A DNA stretch of 64,000 nt from Moringa oleifera (taxonomy: Eukaryota; Streptophyta; Magnoliopsida; Brassicales; Moringaceae), in assembly GCA_021397835.1 (NCBI GenBank), contig JAJFZO010000034.1, forward strand, positions 622,501 through 686,500, written 5' to 3'. Both the position numbers and the translations under genes were made by a program. Position 1 is the stretch's first letter. Every line of letters starts with the position of its first letter. The notes beneath the pieces were generated by a model. It was given only the letters and a program-made list of their open reading frames with translations. It did not search any database and was not told the origin of the DNA. Shown in pieces: positions 36,312 to 49,755 of this stretch.

Positions 36312-38614
36312 TCACCAATAGTCCCTGCAGGAGCACTGTCCATCTCTGAATCGGTGGAACCGATTGTTGTCTCTCACGATGATTTCTCTCTCAACAATGC
36401 CTGATATAAACTTGAAGGCACTATGGCAATCGCCGCAGATTCTAAGGTTTTTGGTGATTCGAATAGGAACTCCGGGAGGGAGAGCTATAAGGCCGAAGGC
36501 AAGGGCAAGCTTCTCGCTGTGGTACCCAACTTCTGTCATTTTCTCTTCTTCTTCTAAATCATAGAGCGCAAACTTGGTGTCTGGTATGTAGCCAGCTGCT
36601 TCCATCAACCTCCTTAGCTTACCCAGCATTACCTGAATCTCAGAGTTTCTCTCATGTGAGGAATCTTTTGCCTGGAAGACATGGACTCTGTTCTTTACTG
36701 TGATCCAACTGAAACCTGCACCCTTTTTGATCCCAACATCTTTCATCTCCGCTCTCACAAGGTTCGCTTCTTCCCACCTGCATCCATTCTCTAATATAAT
36801 GAGTTAACAAGGAAAAAAAAAAACTGTATAAACTTTCTTGGAAGCAACCAATTGCAACGGAAGAGATTCCATTCAGGCTTATACATTATGTATGTGTGTA
36901 AAATGACTGGATCTTGGAACCAGAAACATCTGATCTTGTTCAGGTTGTGATGGATTGGTAAAACTTCTTGCATCTTTTCAAAAACCAAAAAAGAGAATAA
37001 GATTGCTTCAAAAGGAATGCTGTACCTGCCAGCAGCAGCAAACATATTTGAAAGCAGCACATGATTGCCTGAGTCTTTAGGATCCAATTTAAATAGGTTT
37101 TCAGCTGCTATTGTCCCCAGTTCTGGCTTCCCATACACGCGGCATGCATTTAGAAGAGCTCCCCACACTGATATTGTTGGTCGAATTGGCATTTGCTCAA
37201 TGAAATTGTAGGCTCGCTCTACCATTCCTGCTCGTCCTAACATGTCCACAATACAAGCATAATGCTCAGGCCCTGGTTCAATGCCATATCTGGCCTTCAT
37301 TGACTCAAAGATCTGCATACCCCTTTCCACTGCCCCTGCCCTACTGCAAGCTGACAATACACACACCAATGTCACGTAATTTGGTACCACCTCACAGTTT
37401 CCAGATCTTATTTCTTCGAATAATGCCATTGCCATATCAACCTGACCTTGGTGTGCATATCCTCCGATCATTGCATTGAAAGAAACCAAGTTCCTTTCAG
37501 GCATCTCATCAAATGCTCGCTCTGCATCTTCTATACTTCCACATTTTCCATACATGTCAACTAGTGCACTACCAACAAATACATTTCCTTCAATGCAAGC
37601 CTTCACAGCGAGCGCATGAACAGACCTACCCAGTTCAAGGCCCGCCATCCCTGCACAAGCACTAAGAGTGCTGGAAACCATAAAATCTGTTGGTTCTATC
37701 CCTTCTTTCCTTGCCTGCAAAAATACATCGCAAGCCTTCTCTTCCACATGATTCTGCACGTATACTGCCACCAGTGAGCACCAAGAAACATCATTCCTCA
37801 TCTCCATGCCATCAAAAACCATCTCAAAACATTTGACCTCCTTGCACTTCCCATAGAAATCAATCAACCCATTACAGACAGACACATCAGCACCAAAACC
37901 GCTTCGTATTACAAAGCCGTGCAACTGCCTCCCAGTCTCCAAATACAATGCATCCGCGCACGCATTCAGGAAGGCGCAAAATGTTATCGAATTGGGTTCT
38001 CCTCCTGCTCTTCTGAACTCGATAAAGGCATTAACTGCATACCTCGGCCTCCCATCTGTCACTGCATTAGAGATATGCGCATTCCACGTCGCGATGTTTT
38101 TCTCAGGCATTTGATCGAACATCTTCCTCGCCTCATGTCTGAGACCAGTCTTAAAGTACATATCAAAGGCACTGCATCCAACAAACACGTCCATTATCTG
38201 ACCAGATTTCACAGCAAGCGCGTGAAGCTGCTTGCCGGTGTCGGGCAAACGGAGAGAAGCCGAGGCCTTGAAGGCACAGGGGAAGGTGAAGTCGTTGGGG
38301 AGAATGCGGTCGCGAAGCATGCTGGAGAAGTGGGAGAGGGCGGAAGGGAAATGACCGTTCTGGACGGAGCCGGCTATGAGGGCAGTCCAGGAAACAACAG
38401 AGCGAGCCGCGGCGAGTTGGAGGACGAGTTGTGCAGGGTCTGGAAGGTCAAGTTTGGCGTACATGTTTATAAGGTGATTGGAGAGGAAAGGAGGTATAGA
38501 GGCCTCGAGGGTCCTAATGATCTTGCCATGGGCTGCCCTGCCGAGAAGCGAGGACTGAGACAACACTGCCGATTCGAGCAATGCCGCGAGGGAGTTGGGT
38601 GTCAGGAAGGGCAT
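36312..38614 (-). CDS. LOI1: DYW-type pentatricopeptide repeat protein, mitochondrial editing factor (LOI1/MEF11)
   Basis: Two exons (38614-37026 and 36777-36312) separated by a 248-base GT-AG intron join in frame to 684 residues, the same length as I recall for Arabidopsis LOI1/MEF11. The frame could run on into the intron, but the intron splits the Arg of FAAAGR-WEEANL exactly where the family continues. PLS-type PPR repeats fill about residues 40-520 (for example [46 protein letters not shown]). The E/E+ region follows and the C-terminus is a full DYW deaminase: [11 protein letters not shown] with the HSE signature, [10 protein letters not shown], and a terminal CRDYW. LOI1/MEF11 edits cytidines in mitochondrial cox3, nad4 and ccb203 transcripts, and its loss gives lovastatin insensitivity. 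Confidence 0.95.
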
Positions 38615-39948
38615 TTGTGGTGGTGGTGGCGATGGTACTGGCGGTTATGATCATGGTTTAAAATGGTGCTGGCGGCAAATCCGAAGCATGTGGAGTATGG
38701 AGTCTACAAGAAACACATTGCGGGTCGAAAGGAAACCTGATCCGGCATCGATCTCGTGGCAAGGTTTGATGGATTAACGGGCTAGTTTGCCTTCAAAGCC
38801 TAGATCACTTGAACTCTCATGACTTGTGACACAAAATCTTCTTGCAGGCGAGATTGCCTGACAGGTATTCATCAGTCAGAGGTTTGGCATTTTGATTCTG
38901 AAATATAATGTATATTCATGGTATATATAGCTTAGCTTTCTTATTCTACTATGTTAATAACCATTTAATTAATTAATCATATAATTTTAATTTTTAAGTA
39001 AATTTGAAATTTGATTATGATTCAATTTAGAAATATATAATAAATTTTGATTTAAAATTTTTCAAAAAATGAAAAAAATATTCAAATTATTATTATAAAA
39101 AATTATAAAAATAATCTGCTAATAAAAAGTTATTTAAATTTGAGAGGATTAATTTGAAATTGAATATAAATTTTATTTGTTATTTTTAGGTATTTTAAAT
39201 AATAAAATATATTTAATTTTTTATAATTATTTAAGTTAAAATCTAAAAGAAATTAAATTAAAATTTTAAATGTAAATTGAATCAATTAAATCTTTATTTT
39301 TTAAATTAAAATTTATATAAGTTTTAAAAATTCTTTTAATATATATATATATATTTAATTCTTTATCATTATAGACTTGTTTTAAAGTAAAACATGGTAA
39401 TAATTTTTATTGGAAAATAGATTACATATATGCAAGTTTACATTGATCAATTTTAACACTGAACAAATCTAACGCAATTTTGTTATTATATTGACGATTT
39501 CACATTTTCAAGATAAAAAATTATAATTCAAAATTTAATTTCTGTTTTTTTACGTAAAAATGAAGATATTAATCAATCAATTCAATTATTGTTATCCATT
39601 CATGATTTATTTTAAGAAAGTGACTAATAAATGAAATAATCCAAGGGACAAAAAATTTAATTAGGCACCCAAATTACAATCCTAATTTTGTGGTATCCTT
39701 TATCTATTTTGGTGAGCGTTGGCACATGTCCAACCAAACCGGGCTCACTTGCCGCAAAAGCCATTTGGCGCCGAATCTTTACAGCGGTTGTCAACAGACA
39801 CCCATACCTTTCCCGAGTTTTCGCTCTCTCTCTTTCTATTGTCTCGGATAAACTGAATTATCGATTCTCTCTTTCTCTTGCGAAAGGAAGCGTAGGAGGC
39901 CGAGGGAGCAGGAGAGAGGGAGGCTGTAGAGATTTTCAACCTTCAAGA
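38615..39948. other. Divergent promoter spacer between LOI1 and TSR2-like gene
   Basis: Very AT-rich at about 38940-39660, with no coding signal. The right end becomes pyrimidine-rich and GC-richer before the TSR2-like ATG. No gene is visible. Confidence 0.65.
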
Positions 39949-40598
39949 ATGGGAACCATCTATGGGGACACCCGTCGTTCAAGTGCAGCGCCGTCTGCAC
40001 GTCAAAATCCTGCAGAGGCCGTCTCTCATCTCCTACTACAGGAGGGAATCTCGTCGCTTCTGTCCCGATGGAACGGCCTGCAAATGGCTGTCCAGAACCA
40101 GTGGGGCGGCCGTGACTCTCTCCAGAAATCACACCAGCTTGCTGCCGATATCTTCTCTTGGTTCTCTCAATCCAGAGGTTTGCCCGTTGGCTTCATTCAT
40201 CGTTCTTTCTGTTCCTGGTTCTTTCTTTATTACATGTTAGCGTGTCTTGTATTTGGTTGAGGATTTGCAGCGCCGCTTTCTATAGAAGATTTAGAAAACT
40301 TGCTCCACGAGAACTTGCTACTTATTTTCAACACAGAGATTGAGGATGGCAGCATTGAAGAGGTATGTTCTTCAACTCGAGCTTTCTTTATCATTACATC
40401 TTCAATTCCGTATGTTTACAGTCTCAGCAAATGTGAATTTTTGAAGCTTACAGTAGTGTTTCAATAATGTGAAAAGTCTGACACCCACTTTTCAGGCATA
40501 ATTTCTGGGTCAAGTTAATGTACATAACACCTGTGATTAAACAGGTAGCGGAACAGTTGATGATCATGCATGAAGAATTTTTGCAAGGTTGTCATTAG
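39949..40598 (+). CDS. TSR2: Pre-rRNA-processing protein TSR2-like, lacking the C-terminal tail
   Basis: Three exons (39949-40177, 40271-40362, 40545-40598) join in frame to 124 residues. The TSR2 core is intact. It has a helix with EGISSLLSRWNGLQMAVQNQ, the WGG motif (NQWGGRDS), DLENLLHENLLLIFNTEIED and the signature DGSIEEVAEQLMIMHEEF. TSR2 is the escort for ribosomal protein eS26 and acts in 20S pre-rRNA maturation. The usual acidic C-terminal half found in other plant TSR2 proteins is absent: the frame meets TAG four codons after MHEEF. A weak donor (ttgcaag|gttgtc) sits at that point, so the stop may lie in an intron whose downstream exon I could not find up to 42000. The gene may therefore be truncated or decaying. 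Confidence 0.75.
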
Positions 40599-42283
40599 AT
40601 AAAAGAAAAAATGTTAGAGGGGGTCGGTCTCCGAGTCAGAAGCTTATTCTGAAAGCACACAGGTAAAACAGGTAACACTACATCCATACCTATTGGAAGA
40701 ACTTCTTCTCTCTTTTTGTCTCTTACCTTAAGTACTTCTTCATGAGGTCTGAGCCTGAAACAGACAATAAAAAGCCGTCTGATCTCTTCTTATCGCCCAC
40801 CAACCAAATTTAATTTGTTCACAGAAGAGAGAGAGAGACAGAGAAAAGGGGATCCTTTTTGTCTAACAGCTCAGAAACAGGCATTACTTGCTCTCATAGT
40901 ACTGCCATTATCGATATCCTCATACACCAACATGGAAAAAAAGTGACAGGAATTGATTGGTTGATCTTGATGTAAATCCCAGGTGCCTGGAAGAAGACTA
41001 GCTAGCTTCATGTTCTTAACTGAGTAGCTGATTGACAGAGAGTTGCTGTCTCACCAGGGCCAGCTGATGAACTGACTGTGTTAATAATAATGTTCAATGG
41101 AAAGTCTGAAATAATAATATCTCCTTCTACTTGGGAAAAAAACAATGGTGTAGAATCGTTTAATCATCCTGTGTGGTGCAGTCTTTATTTGTCCCCAGAT
41201 ATCATTCTTCTGTTGCAACCTCAGTGTCATATGATCACTGAGGATATTCTAGAGAAAAGCTTGATCTCCCATATCTTCCAATATGACAACAACCATTAAT
41301 GCCAGAAGATATATATTAACACTGATCAAGTTCGGCTTTTATCTCACGATATCAGGATTGGTTGACCAAGATGAAAACGAAAATTCAAACATCTGTGGAA
41401 AGAAGAGAAAAAACTTCTGTGCATAAGTTTCCCAACTTCAGCAGCAAGACTGATTGCTATATGGGCAGCTTCTGGGAAAATCCAAATTCCCAATTGATGT
41501 ATAAGGGCATGAAGATAAGTGCATATCAGTGCATATAAGCATCATAATTTTATGGTAACACCCATGGGAGAAAGGTCACCCACAAAAAAAAAAAAAAAAC
41601 ATTTGGTGAGCTGCCGACATGACCAAATAATTATAAGAATAGTATTTCTTCTCCTGATTAAGTTTGTTAATTTTGTATTATGTTAAAATACAAAAATAAA
41701 ATATTAATATCATTCAAATCAACAGAAATTTTGAATCCGATAGACAGAATTAATTTTTGTTAAAATTCAAACTCAAGTGAAACAATTTCATTACTTTTTT
41801 TTGGTAAAATGTTGACCTTGCAAGCAAAAGTTTAAAAAGAAAAAGAAGCCCTCAAGGCACACGGTGAGACTGGACAAGGGCTAGCGTCAAATCACGCGTC
41901 AAAAAGAGCGTGGGGATACTGCGGAGTACTGTTGGTTGGAAAATGATGCATTGTGCGGTTTGGACAAAAGAGAAGGAAATGGATACAGGATACAACGTGC
42001 ACAAGGGTAGATTCGTCAGTTCAATCCCCATGTAATATTATTGAATTCAACCTGGCTGACAGGTGCAAGGCATGCTGTGAAAGTAGTTTCTCCTTCTCAG
42101 TGTAATTGAGCTCTCTAAGGTCCGCGCATCTCTCACAGAAATCTGCTTGTGATTTCTGAGCTCCGAAGTATGAATGTTCTGATTTCTACCCAGTTTCTTG
42201 ATTTCAGTTTGTTCTTGTTGCTTTTCCCTTGCTTTATTTCCCTTTGTTGCTGTTTTTGCAGGTGATAGGGATTTGTTCTCAGC
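40599..42283. other. Spacer after TSR2-like gene and leader of the following gene
   Basis: No TSR2-like acidic exon is visible. A poly-A tract lies at about 41584-41600. From about 42060 the sequence looks like a leader, with a possible 5' UTR intron at 42168-42261 (gaa|gtatg to tgcag). No separate gene is seen. Confidence 0.55.
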
Positions 42284-45200
42284 ATGACAGAGCCCTTTTT
42301 TTCTCCCATCGATTTATCTCAAGATCTTAGTCCCAAGTAAAAATTTTTGGTTTTATTTCATGAAACCCACAAGTATTTTAGCTTTTACCTTCTGTTTTTC
42401 TTGTTTGCATTTCGGATGAAGAAATGGATGTTTAGTTCAGTGTGACAAAATCAAGTAAGTGTGCATGGATAGATTATATGTACTGACAGTGATGAGTGAT
42501 CAAGAAATGGGAGCGCTTGAATTTCGCGGATTATACATGTAGTGGAATTTGGACGCCAAGAACTTCCTAAATCTTTCAAGAAGGATGGAATTGGTAATGT
42601 AGATTTGGAGAGATAGTTAAGACTAGTTGTTCCTTGACAAAAGAATTTTCAGGGGACTATTTTTGGGGACTATCTCAAAAAAGATGACTTCTGGGAGTGG
42701 CTTGTCTTATCTTCTAACCATGCTGTTAGTTCACTTACCCATATGCACAGATACACATGCATGATGCACAGATACGCATGTATGCATGTGCAGAGAGAGA
42801 GAATCAAAATTATTTCTTTTTACTAAAATTGTAAATTTGTGCATTGCATTATTGGTGAATGCACTGAGGACCTCAAGTGCTTAGATGGGCCAATGATGAA
42901 GAATCAGGGTGAATGCTAGGGTAGAAAGGAATGCGGGCAATCTCACAGCACTTTAGGGACCTGTAGCTATATAAACAGTAGAAATCAAGCTGAACTGAGT
43001 AATGAGCTCATTCTTGCAGGGAAGTGCCTGTGCTGAAAAGCAAGGGAGTTTTGGTGGCCACTACAAGGCATTGGAGGTTAACTGCTAACTGTCAGCCAGG
43101 AAACTAGTGTGGCATCATCTATTAGGGAAATGGTAGATTGAGATGTGGTGGTGAAGAATATCAGAAGATTGAGATGTGGATCTATGCTTTGGGAAGGTCT
43201 CAAATATGTGAATGAATCTTCACTTCAGCTACCAGTCAAAGACCCTACATTTCCTCCCATATTTCCTTTTCTTTATGGGTGCCTGTGCTTGTCTGTGGGT
43301 TTAATGATGAGTTAAGAATAAGAATGTTATTGGGTTAGAATTTCTAAAGAGAAATGTGCAATGTGGATCAAGAAATTGTATTGAATAAGGTAATAAGATA
43401 CAAATGAGTGACAGAGAGATGATTAACGAGAGTTTCCAGTTAGAAATCTGTCTAAGCATTTCTTGCAGACTTTTCTTTTTTCTTTTGGGTTCAGGGGGCG
43501 ATCAATAGGAAAAGGGGAAAACTAAATACTGCATCTAATATTGGTGTATCAGAACTCTCTTCCATCCAAGTTGAGTGCATCTCACAAGTAAGCAAGGGGA
43601 TAAGGCAACAGGAAAGGGTCATATCATAAATTGCAACCTTGAGTGCACCTATAGGGTTCTTTGATGCTGCCATCCAATTCCAGAGGCTACCTACTGCAAT
43701 CACTTTCTTGCAAAAAAGAGTTTCACTATCATGGAACCTCTTGTAAAGCTTGATGGATTAGATGTTTGTTATTAAAATATCATTACATTCTACACTGTGG
43801 TCTATAATCAAAAGAAATCCAGTCCTTTCCTCTCCATTGTTCAGCCAAAGCAGTTTCATACTTCATTAATAGGAATAGGACAATAAGTGGCGTACTTTCT
43901 GGGCCTTTTACCTTCTGCGGTGCATGATATTCCATCAAAGAAGATAAGAAGGCCTGTTAGTTGATAAACATTTCATATCATGAGTTAAAGTTTTGATTCT
44001 TACACGTGGAAATGCAGGCTTTTTTTCCCATTTTAATTTTTAAAATTGCATGATTAGGTTATCCTAGTTTGGTGTCCAGAATTGTGTTGTAGATACTACT
44101 TATCTAAAAAGGTGATGGGATATTTGTCATGTTGTTATGAGCTCTATTCATCACATTGGCAAGCATAATAGCATTGGCTTTTGTTTAAACGACCTCTTAT
44201 ATGTTGTCAAGTTGCATTAGTTTTTGTATTTGTCAAACTAGTTTGCGGTTGTATGTTATCTAACTGCTGATTTAATCCTAATTGCAGTTGCTATAATGAA
44301 CCAGCCATGATCACTGGTGAGGGAAAAGAGGGCTTCTGGGAGGGTGATGTCCCCAATGGAAACAATGATCACACTCCTGATAAAAAAGACAATGATTGCA
44401 CTCCTGTAACCAAGGATAACAATGCTCTTCCACCCGTTCAACCTGGTACTGCTGGTGAAGGTTTGCCATATGCTCCTGTAGATTGGCCAAATCCTGGTGA
44501 TCATTGGAGTTGGAGAGTGGGAAAGAGGGTCAGTGCTGGAGGTGTTTTTCATGACAGATTTCTTACTCTTCCAAAACGTCTTCAGAAGCCCAATTTACCA
44601 AAACAGTTTGGAAGCAAACCATCAGTTGTCCGTTATATTCAATCAGAATTCCCAAATGCAGATGTTAATGCATTCTTTGCCTCTTTCAGTTGGAAAATCC
44701 CTGCAGCATTGCAGTCTGGGAAAAAAGGTAACCTCAAGTTTAAACACTTCTCTCTTCCACTTCATTTTTCTTTTCTAAAATCTTATATTCTTGTACTGAG
44801 TGAATGAATTTCTACTTTGAAATGTGAAGTCTTTTCCTTTGTGAACTCAAAGCATTCACTCTATGGGGTCACTACTCTTGCTGCAATGTGTACATACGTA
44901 AGCACATATAGTTTATGCAGTGTATCTATTTTACATGTATCTGTGACCTTTGAAAAGCTTTTATATGCAGTCAAACTTCCCCCCAAGGTTTAGGGTTTCG
45001 AGATTCTCCATATTGCTTTGATGCATTTCCCTGGAGCTCTCCAGATGTCTCCATTCAATTACTTTGTACATCACTACGGTTAGTGAGGAGGTCTATGCTT
45101 CTGGTGCTACTATTCTTATGTATGTGAAAAACTGCTATAAGAAAGCATAAACATTCTGCAAAAGACCTAAATATAGGGTGATGATGGCTGTCATCTTTCT

Positions 45201-47026
45201 TTGTACCTTGAAAGACGTTCGCGATTTTTCTTCTTTACTGCCCAAATTGTTATCTACTTGCTAAATTTAAGTGTTTTTCAAACTTTGCCGTTATGCCACT
45301 AATAGCATTATTAACCACAGGAAGACAATATTATCAATTATCAGGAGCAAAAAGGTAATGTGAACATATCCCTAGTGATGCTTAACTTATGTGCATTTTA
45401 TAAGGGGACCAACATTTGGGACAGAGGAAGTATTAATTGGTGATTGTGACCCTAACCCTGTTTTTGGAATCTATTAAAAATGAAAGGGAGTTTTGTGCAT
45501 TGCTTTGGCACCAGAAGGGTTTTATTTTGGACTCTGTAGAATTTTGCTAATATTTTGGCCAATTGAAGTTTCCTCAGGCTACTCATATATTAAGTATTCA
45601 ATGTTTAGTGAAGTTTCATTTAGCAAATTCTGTGCATGATGATATTTTCCTTATTTGGTATCAAATATTACATGGTAAAAATGGTTTTCTTGATTAATAT
45701 CCTCTCGGTGGTTGCCATCATTCATAACTCTATATCATGATGGCATTGTTGTTCTTGGTTGAAATTTTAGGCTTATAGAAAGGACCTTTCGTTAGACATC
45801 AGAATCCTTATGCTAATTTGTCTTGCTTTGGATGATACCCTGAGCTTGAAAAGCTACTCTTTTTGCCGTGGTTCATCGAGCCACTTGGATGAACAAGTAA
45901 TGCCCTGATTCTCTTTGTTTTAGCAGAAGGTGCTTCTCTTGATGTAGAGACAGAAGGAGAAATCCAGAAAGAAGGAACCCCCCGAACCAGTCAAAGGAGT
46001 AGAAGACAAAAACCAAAAGAAATCTCTCCTCCCATCCAGAAGAAAACAAAAGAGAAACCAGCTAGCAGCCAGAAGAAAAGAAAACAGAAAGCAGAAACTG
46101 AACCAGCCACTCGTAAACAGAAACCTCGGCAATCTTCTAGACGGTCTGTCAGAAATGTAGGTGGTGCAGTTGACTTGAATGATGAGGAGGCAACAGGTGA
46201 ATCACCAACCAAAGGTGCAACTGATTTTGAGGATGATCAAGTTTCCATTCCCCATATTTATGTTTCTCCTGTCAATGGTGTCATTGCAGCGTGCGAGTTG
46301 CCTGTTGCAATCCCAGAGGAATTTGATAACTATCTCAATTCTCTGGAGGACCTTCTTGATCAGCGTCCTTCTGAAGGGTTATCATTACTTCCTGAGAATG
46401 TCAACTCTCCTGTCAGAGAAGATGAATTGGCTGAAGCTCGAATGAAGCTCTCTGCCCTGCTTCGGATGGATTTTCCGTCATTGGTGTTCTTTGAGGACCT
46501 TAATGAGCTTACTGATATAGCATCTAAACTTCGGAAAGATCCCAGACTTACTGCTGAACAACTTGTGAAGTTAAAGTTGATTGAAGAAATTCCCACATTC
46601 AGTGAAGTTTTTATGGAGAACAAGGAAGTGATAGAGCAGGCTGACAAGTTCTTCTCGTCCCTTGATTTTAACAAGGCCAAGGTTGCTTCACTGAAAAATG
46701 AGTACAGTGAATTGAAGGAGAAAGTAGGCCAGCTCCAGGCAGAGGTGGACTACAATACCATCACCATACGAGAAATTGACGAGCAGATTGCCCAACTCAA
46801 ATCCCGACGTGCTGAACTAAGCAGTATAATTGCAGACAAGGAGAAGGAGAAGGTTGATTTGAACTATGCTCAAAGGATGGTTGCTAACTCCATTCCAAGA
46901 GTCGTGCAGGAAATTCAGGTGGCCAACTCCAAAAAGCCAGACTGGGTGCTGAAGAAGGAAAATGCACTCAAGCGAGAGACTGAAATTCTTGCTAGATTCT
47001 CCCCTCTGAAAGGGTTTTATCTTTAA
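42284..47026 (+). CDS. Plant-specific nuclear-type protein with conserved N-terminal domain and C-terminal coiled coil (paralogue A)
   Basis: Three coding exons (42284-42336, 44288-44727, 45924-47026) join in frame to 531 residues. The start MTEPFFSPIDLSQD comes from exon 1. Residues about 74-158 form a conserved domain (GEGLPYAPVDWPNPGDHWSW, HDRFLTLPKRL, SVVRYIQSEFPNADVNAFFA, FSWKIPA) that I associate with the plant DUF7081-type domain, from memory. A basic, Lys/Gln-rich linker follows (RSRRQKPKE, KPASSQKKRKQK), which may be a nuclear signal. A helical region comes next and a coiled coil at about residues 400-470 (YSELKEKVGQLQAEVDY). Arabidopsis loci of this type were once labelled spindle assembly abnormal protein, without functional proof. 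The third acceptor is tandem (tagcag), so one residue may vary. No enzymatic motif is visible. Confidence 0.85.
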
Positions 47027-47725
47027 GCACCCTCTTCTAAACTACTAGACTACCTCCTTAAGACTAATCCCTACTTTTGTATGCTTAATGTTAGTATTCC
47101 TCTTAGGGTATTATATGCTTATATATGTTGTAGATTCGAGACTGACTCTGTTGCCCGCCGGGGTTTAACTTTGTGACAAAACTGTGGTTTTATACCTTGG
47201 CAGAATCCAGATTTCCTTGAAATGCATGATTTTGCTTGTTGATGTAGCTTGTAAGTTGCATTTCTTTCTCTTTTCCCATTCTTGGTAAGTATAGAATTTA
47301 TTGAATCCATGCGCCTTGGTTTTGGAAATTTGTGTTTAGATCTTTGCATGGGCTTTTGATCTCCTTGCTTGGCTTTTTGACCAGAAAACTGTCAATAGGT
47401 GTGTTAATTATTAAGAGTCACAAACTTAAAAAGGAAGTAGGTAATATGAAGAACAGATATTCAATATGGGAGTTGATCTCCTGACCATTAAAGAAATCCC
47501 GCATTGGGTGGATTCAGATGTGGATTGATTCTTTATCTTGGCAATCATGTAATCCAGATTTGGTTGACGAATATATATATTTCCCATTTTTTGAATTAAA
47601 AAAATAGAGTAGTTTGAAAAGTTAACTATAAAATAATAAAAATAAAGCAAAAATGTAAATCTATTAAATAAAACTAAATCTTTTTAATTTCATTAAACTT
47701 TGATATTGAGAGGAGTTAAGGAGTT

Positions 47726-47751
<26 letters not shown>
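47726..47751. repeat. (TA)n microsatellite
   Basis: Thirteen uninterrupted TA units in the AT-rich spacer. Confidence 0.9.
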
Positions 47752-47756
<5 letters not shown>

Positions 47757-47820
47757 TAAAATATTGATCAATATTTTAAATTTATTGTTAAATTTAAATT
47801 ATTATCTTTAAAATTTTATT

Positions 47821-48545
47821 GGGACCATTTGGTACATGGGATAAAATTGGAGTATTCTAGTGGGATAAGATATGATAGGATTAGGTTGGATAAAAATTAT
47901 ATTAATATTATGATGTATTGATATGACATGAGATAAAATTTAATTTATTTTATTTTAAAATATTTTGATATTAAAAATAATAAAATAATTTAATATATAC
48001 CATAAATTTAGATTTTAATGATAATTAATTGACAAACATAATAATTACTTTAATTTTTATTAAAATCTCTTTAATTTTTATTATATTTTACTATCTTTTG
48101 ATTTAAAATATGATAATAAAACAAATTTTATAAATATTAAAAAATTACAAATATTTGATTAATAATATTCATATTTTTAAAAAAGTTGGATTAATTTGAA
48201 ATAATATTTTATTTGAAATAACTTGAAAATTAAAGCAAATAATACAAAATAATGTTTATTGTAAATTTAGATTGCATTATAATTAATTAATGAATATATA
48301 ATTTAATTTTTTAAAAAATAGTTTTATGTTAATTTAAAATTAATTTATTAATTTGATGATGTTAATGATATAAAGTAAAACTTATTTTAATAGAATAATT
48401 CAATCTATCATGGTAAAAGATAATTTTATCTCACACCAAAATTATTTTTTAATAAAATAAAAAGAGATAAATAAGCTTATTTCAATCCAATTCTTACGGC
48501 AAACATGAAATTAAAATAAAAATTATCTTATCTCCTGGTTGATGA
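47821..48545. mobile_element. Candidate non-autonomous element (MITE-like)
   Basis: An AT-rich block starts with gggaccatttggtacatggg and ends near gatgaaacaaacatgatctg. The two ends read as imperfect inverted copies of a ttgg/ttg..cat..gataa pattern, and several gggataa/gagataa motifs recur inside. Clear target-site duplications were not found, so this is tentative. Confidence 0.22.
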
Positions 48546-49736
48546 AACAAACATGATCTGTAATTTTAAGACTAAATTAATCATTCAATTTAAATTTAAA
48601 GATATTTTAATAATTTTTAAAAATATTTTAATTAATATGAAAATTCAATTGTCATAGAAAAATATTTGTAAAATTAAACTTTAGAATTATATAAATAAAG
48701 GTTATTTATATTAATATATTTTTAAATTTAAAAGTACAAAAATATTTAATATCTCTCTTCATAGTAGTGTGAGGGTCAACGCGGAGGTGCTTAATTCGCC
48801 AGTTGCTTCAGACTCGAGTCTCTCTCGGGCTCTCTATTTTTACTCGTTCGGGGGGCTTTTGGTGGGCTTTGTTTCCTTCTGTTTCATCCAATTGATTCTG
48901 CGAAACAGTACTTTCTCTCATAATCCTGTAAGTTCGTGCTGCTCTGTCCCTTACTCTTCCTGCAAATATTTGGTTTCTTTGGTTCTAAGATTTTTTTTTT
49001 CTCGAAGCATCAAAAGAGGTTCTTACATTGTCCGTGAATTTTTACTCTGCGCATTTTGCAGGGGAAGAGCTCATTCACTTTTAATGGAAAACCCTACTTT
49101 CTCTCTTTGAGGCTCTAATGTGAACTTGGTGAGGTTTTATTTGGTGATTTCCTTTCTTTTTTCTTTTTGGACGATGCTTTCATTTTCTTTTCGTTTTTCC
49201 TTTTGCGGAATCATGGAATTTGCAGATTCTAGATAAGAAAACAAAAGGTAGACTAATTTTTAATTGATGTCATTTTTTAATATCTGACTCCTAATTTGGT
49301 CTGTTTCAGATTTTCTAGCTTGTTTGTTTGTATAGTATATGTGCTGATCAGGCAAGCATCTGTGGTCTTTTTTCTGGAAGAAATGAGCATTGATAGGGAT
49401 AATCTGAGTCATTAGCATAGGCTTTGCTGGTTTTTAGTTGGCTATTGATAAGCCAACTGGTCACTGTGGTAAAGTTATTTGGATTTCCTTGCCTTCTTTT
49501 TAGTTTACAAGCCACAGACAAACCTTTTACACCTGCCTATGGTTGAGTTAAGCTAGGTGGAGGAGATGCATGTTAAAATGTATTCTGCAATCCTTGATTT
49601 GATTATTTGGTGTGTCCTGTTAAATTATGATAGAGAATCAATAATTTACTAAACACTAAGTTCTCATAGTTAAACTCCTGGCATGAATGCAGCATTCAAT
49701 TTTTTTATTATTTTTTTTGTTGGGGTTTTTTTTTTT

Positions 49737-49755
49737 GGGGGGGGGGGGGGGGGGG
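49737..49755. repeat. 19-base G homopolymer
   Basis: A pure G run follows a T run, upstream of paralogue B's coding region and probably inside its leader intron. Confidence 0.9.

Noticed and set aside
37919..38650. 243-codon plus-strand frame over LOI1
   Set aside because: The opposite strand matches LOI1/MEF11 residue by residue, so this frame is a shadow.
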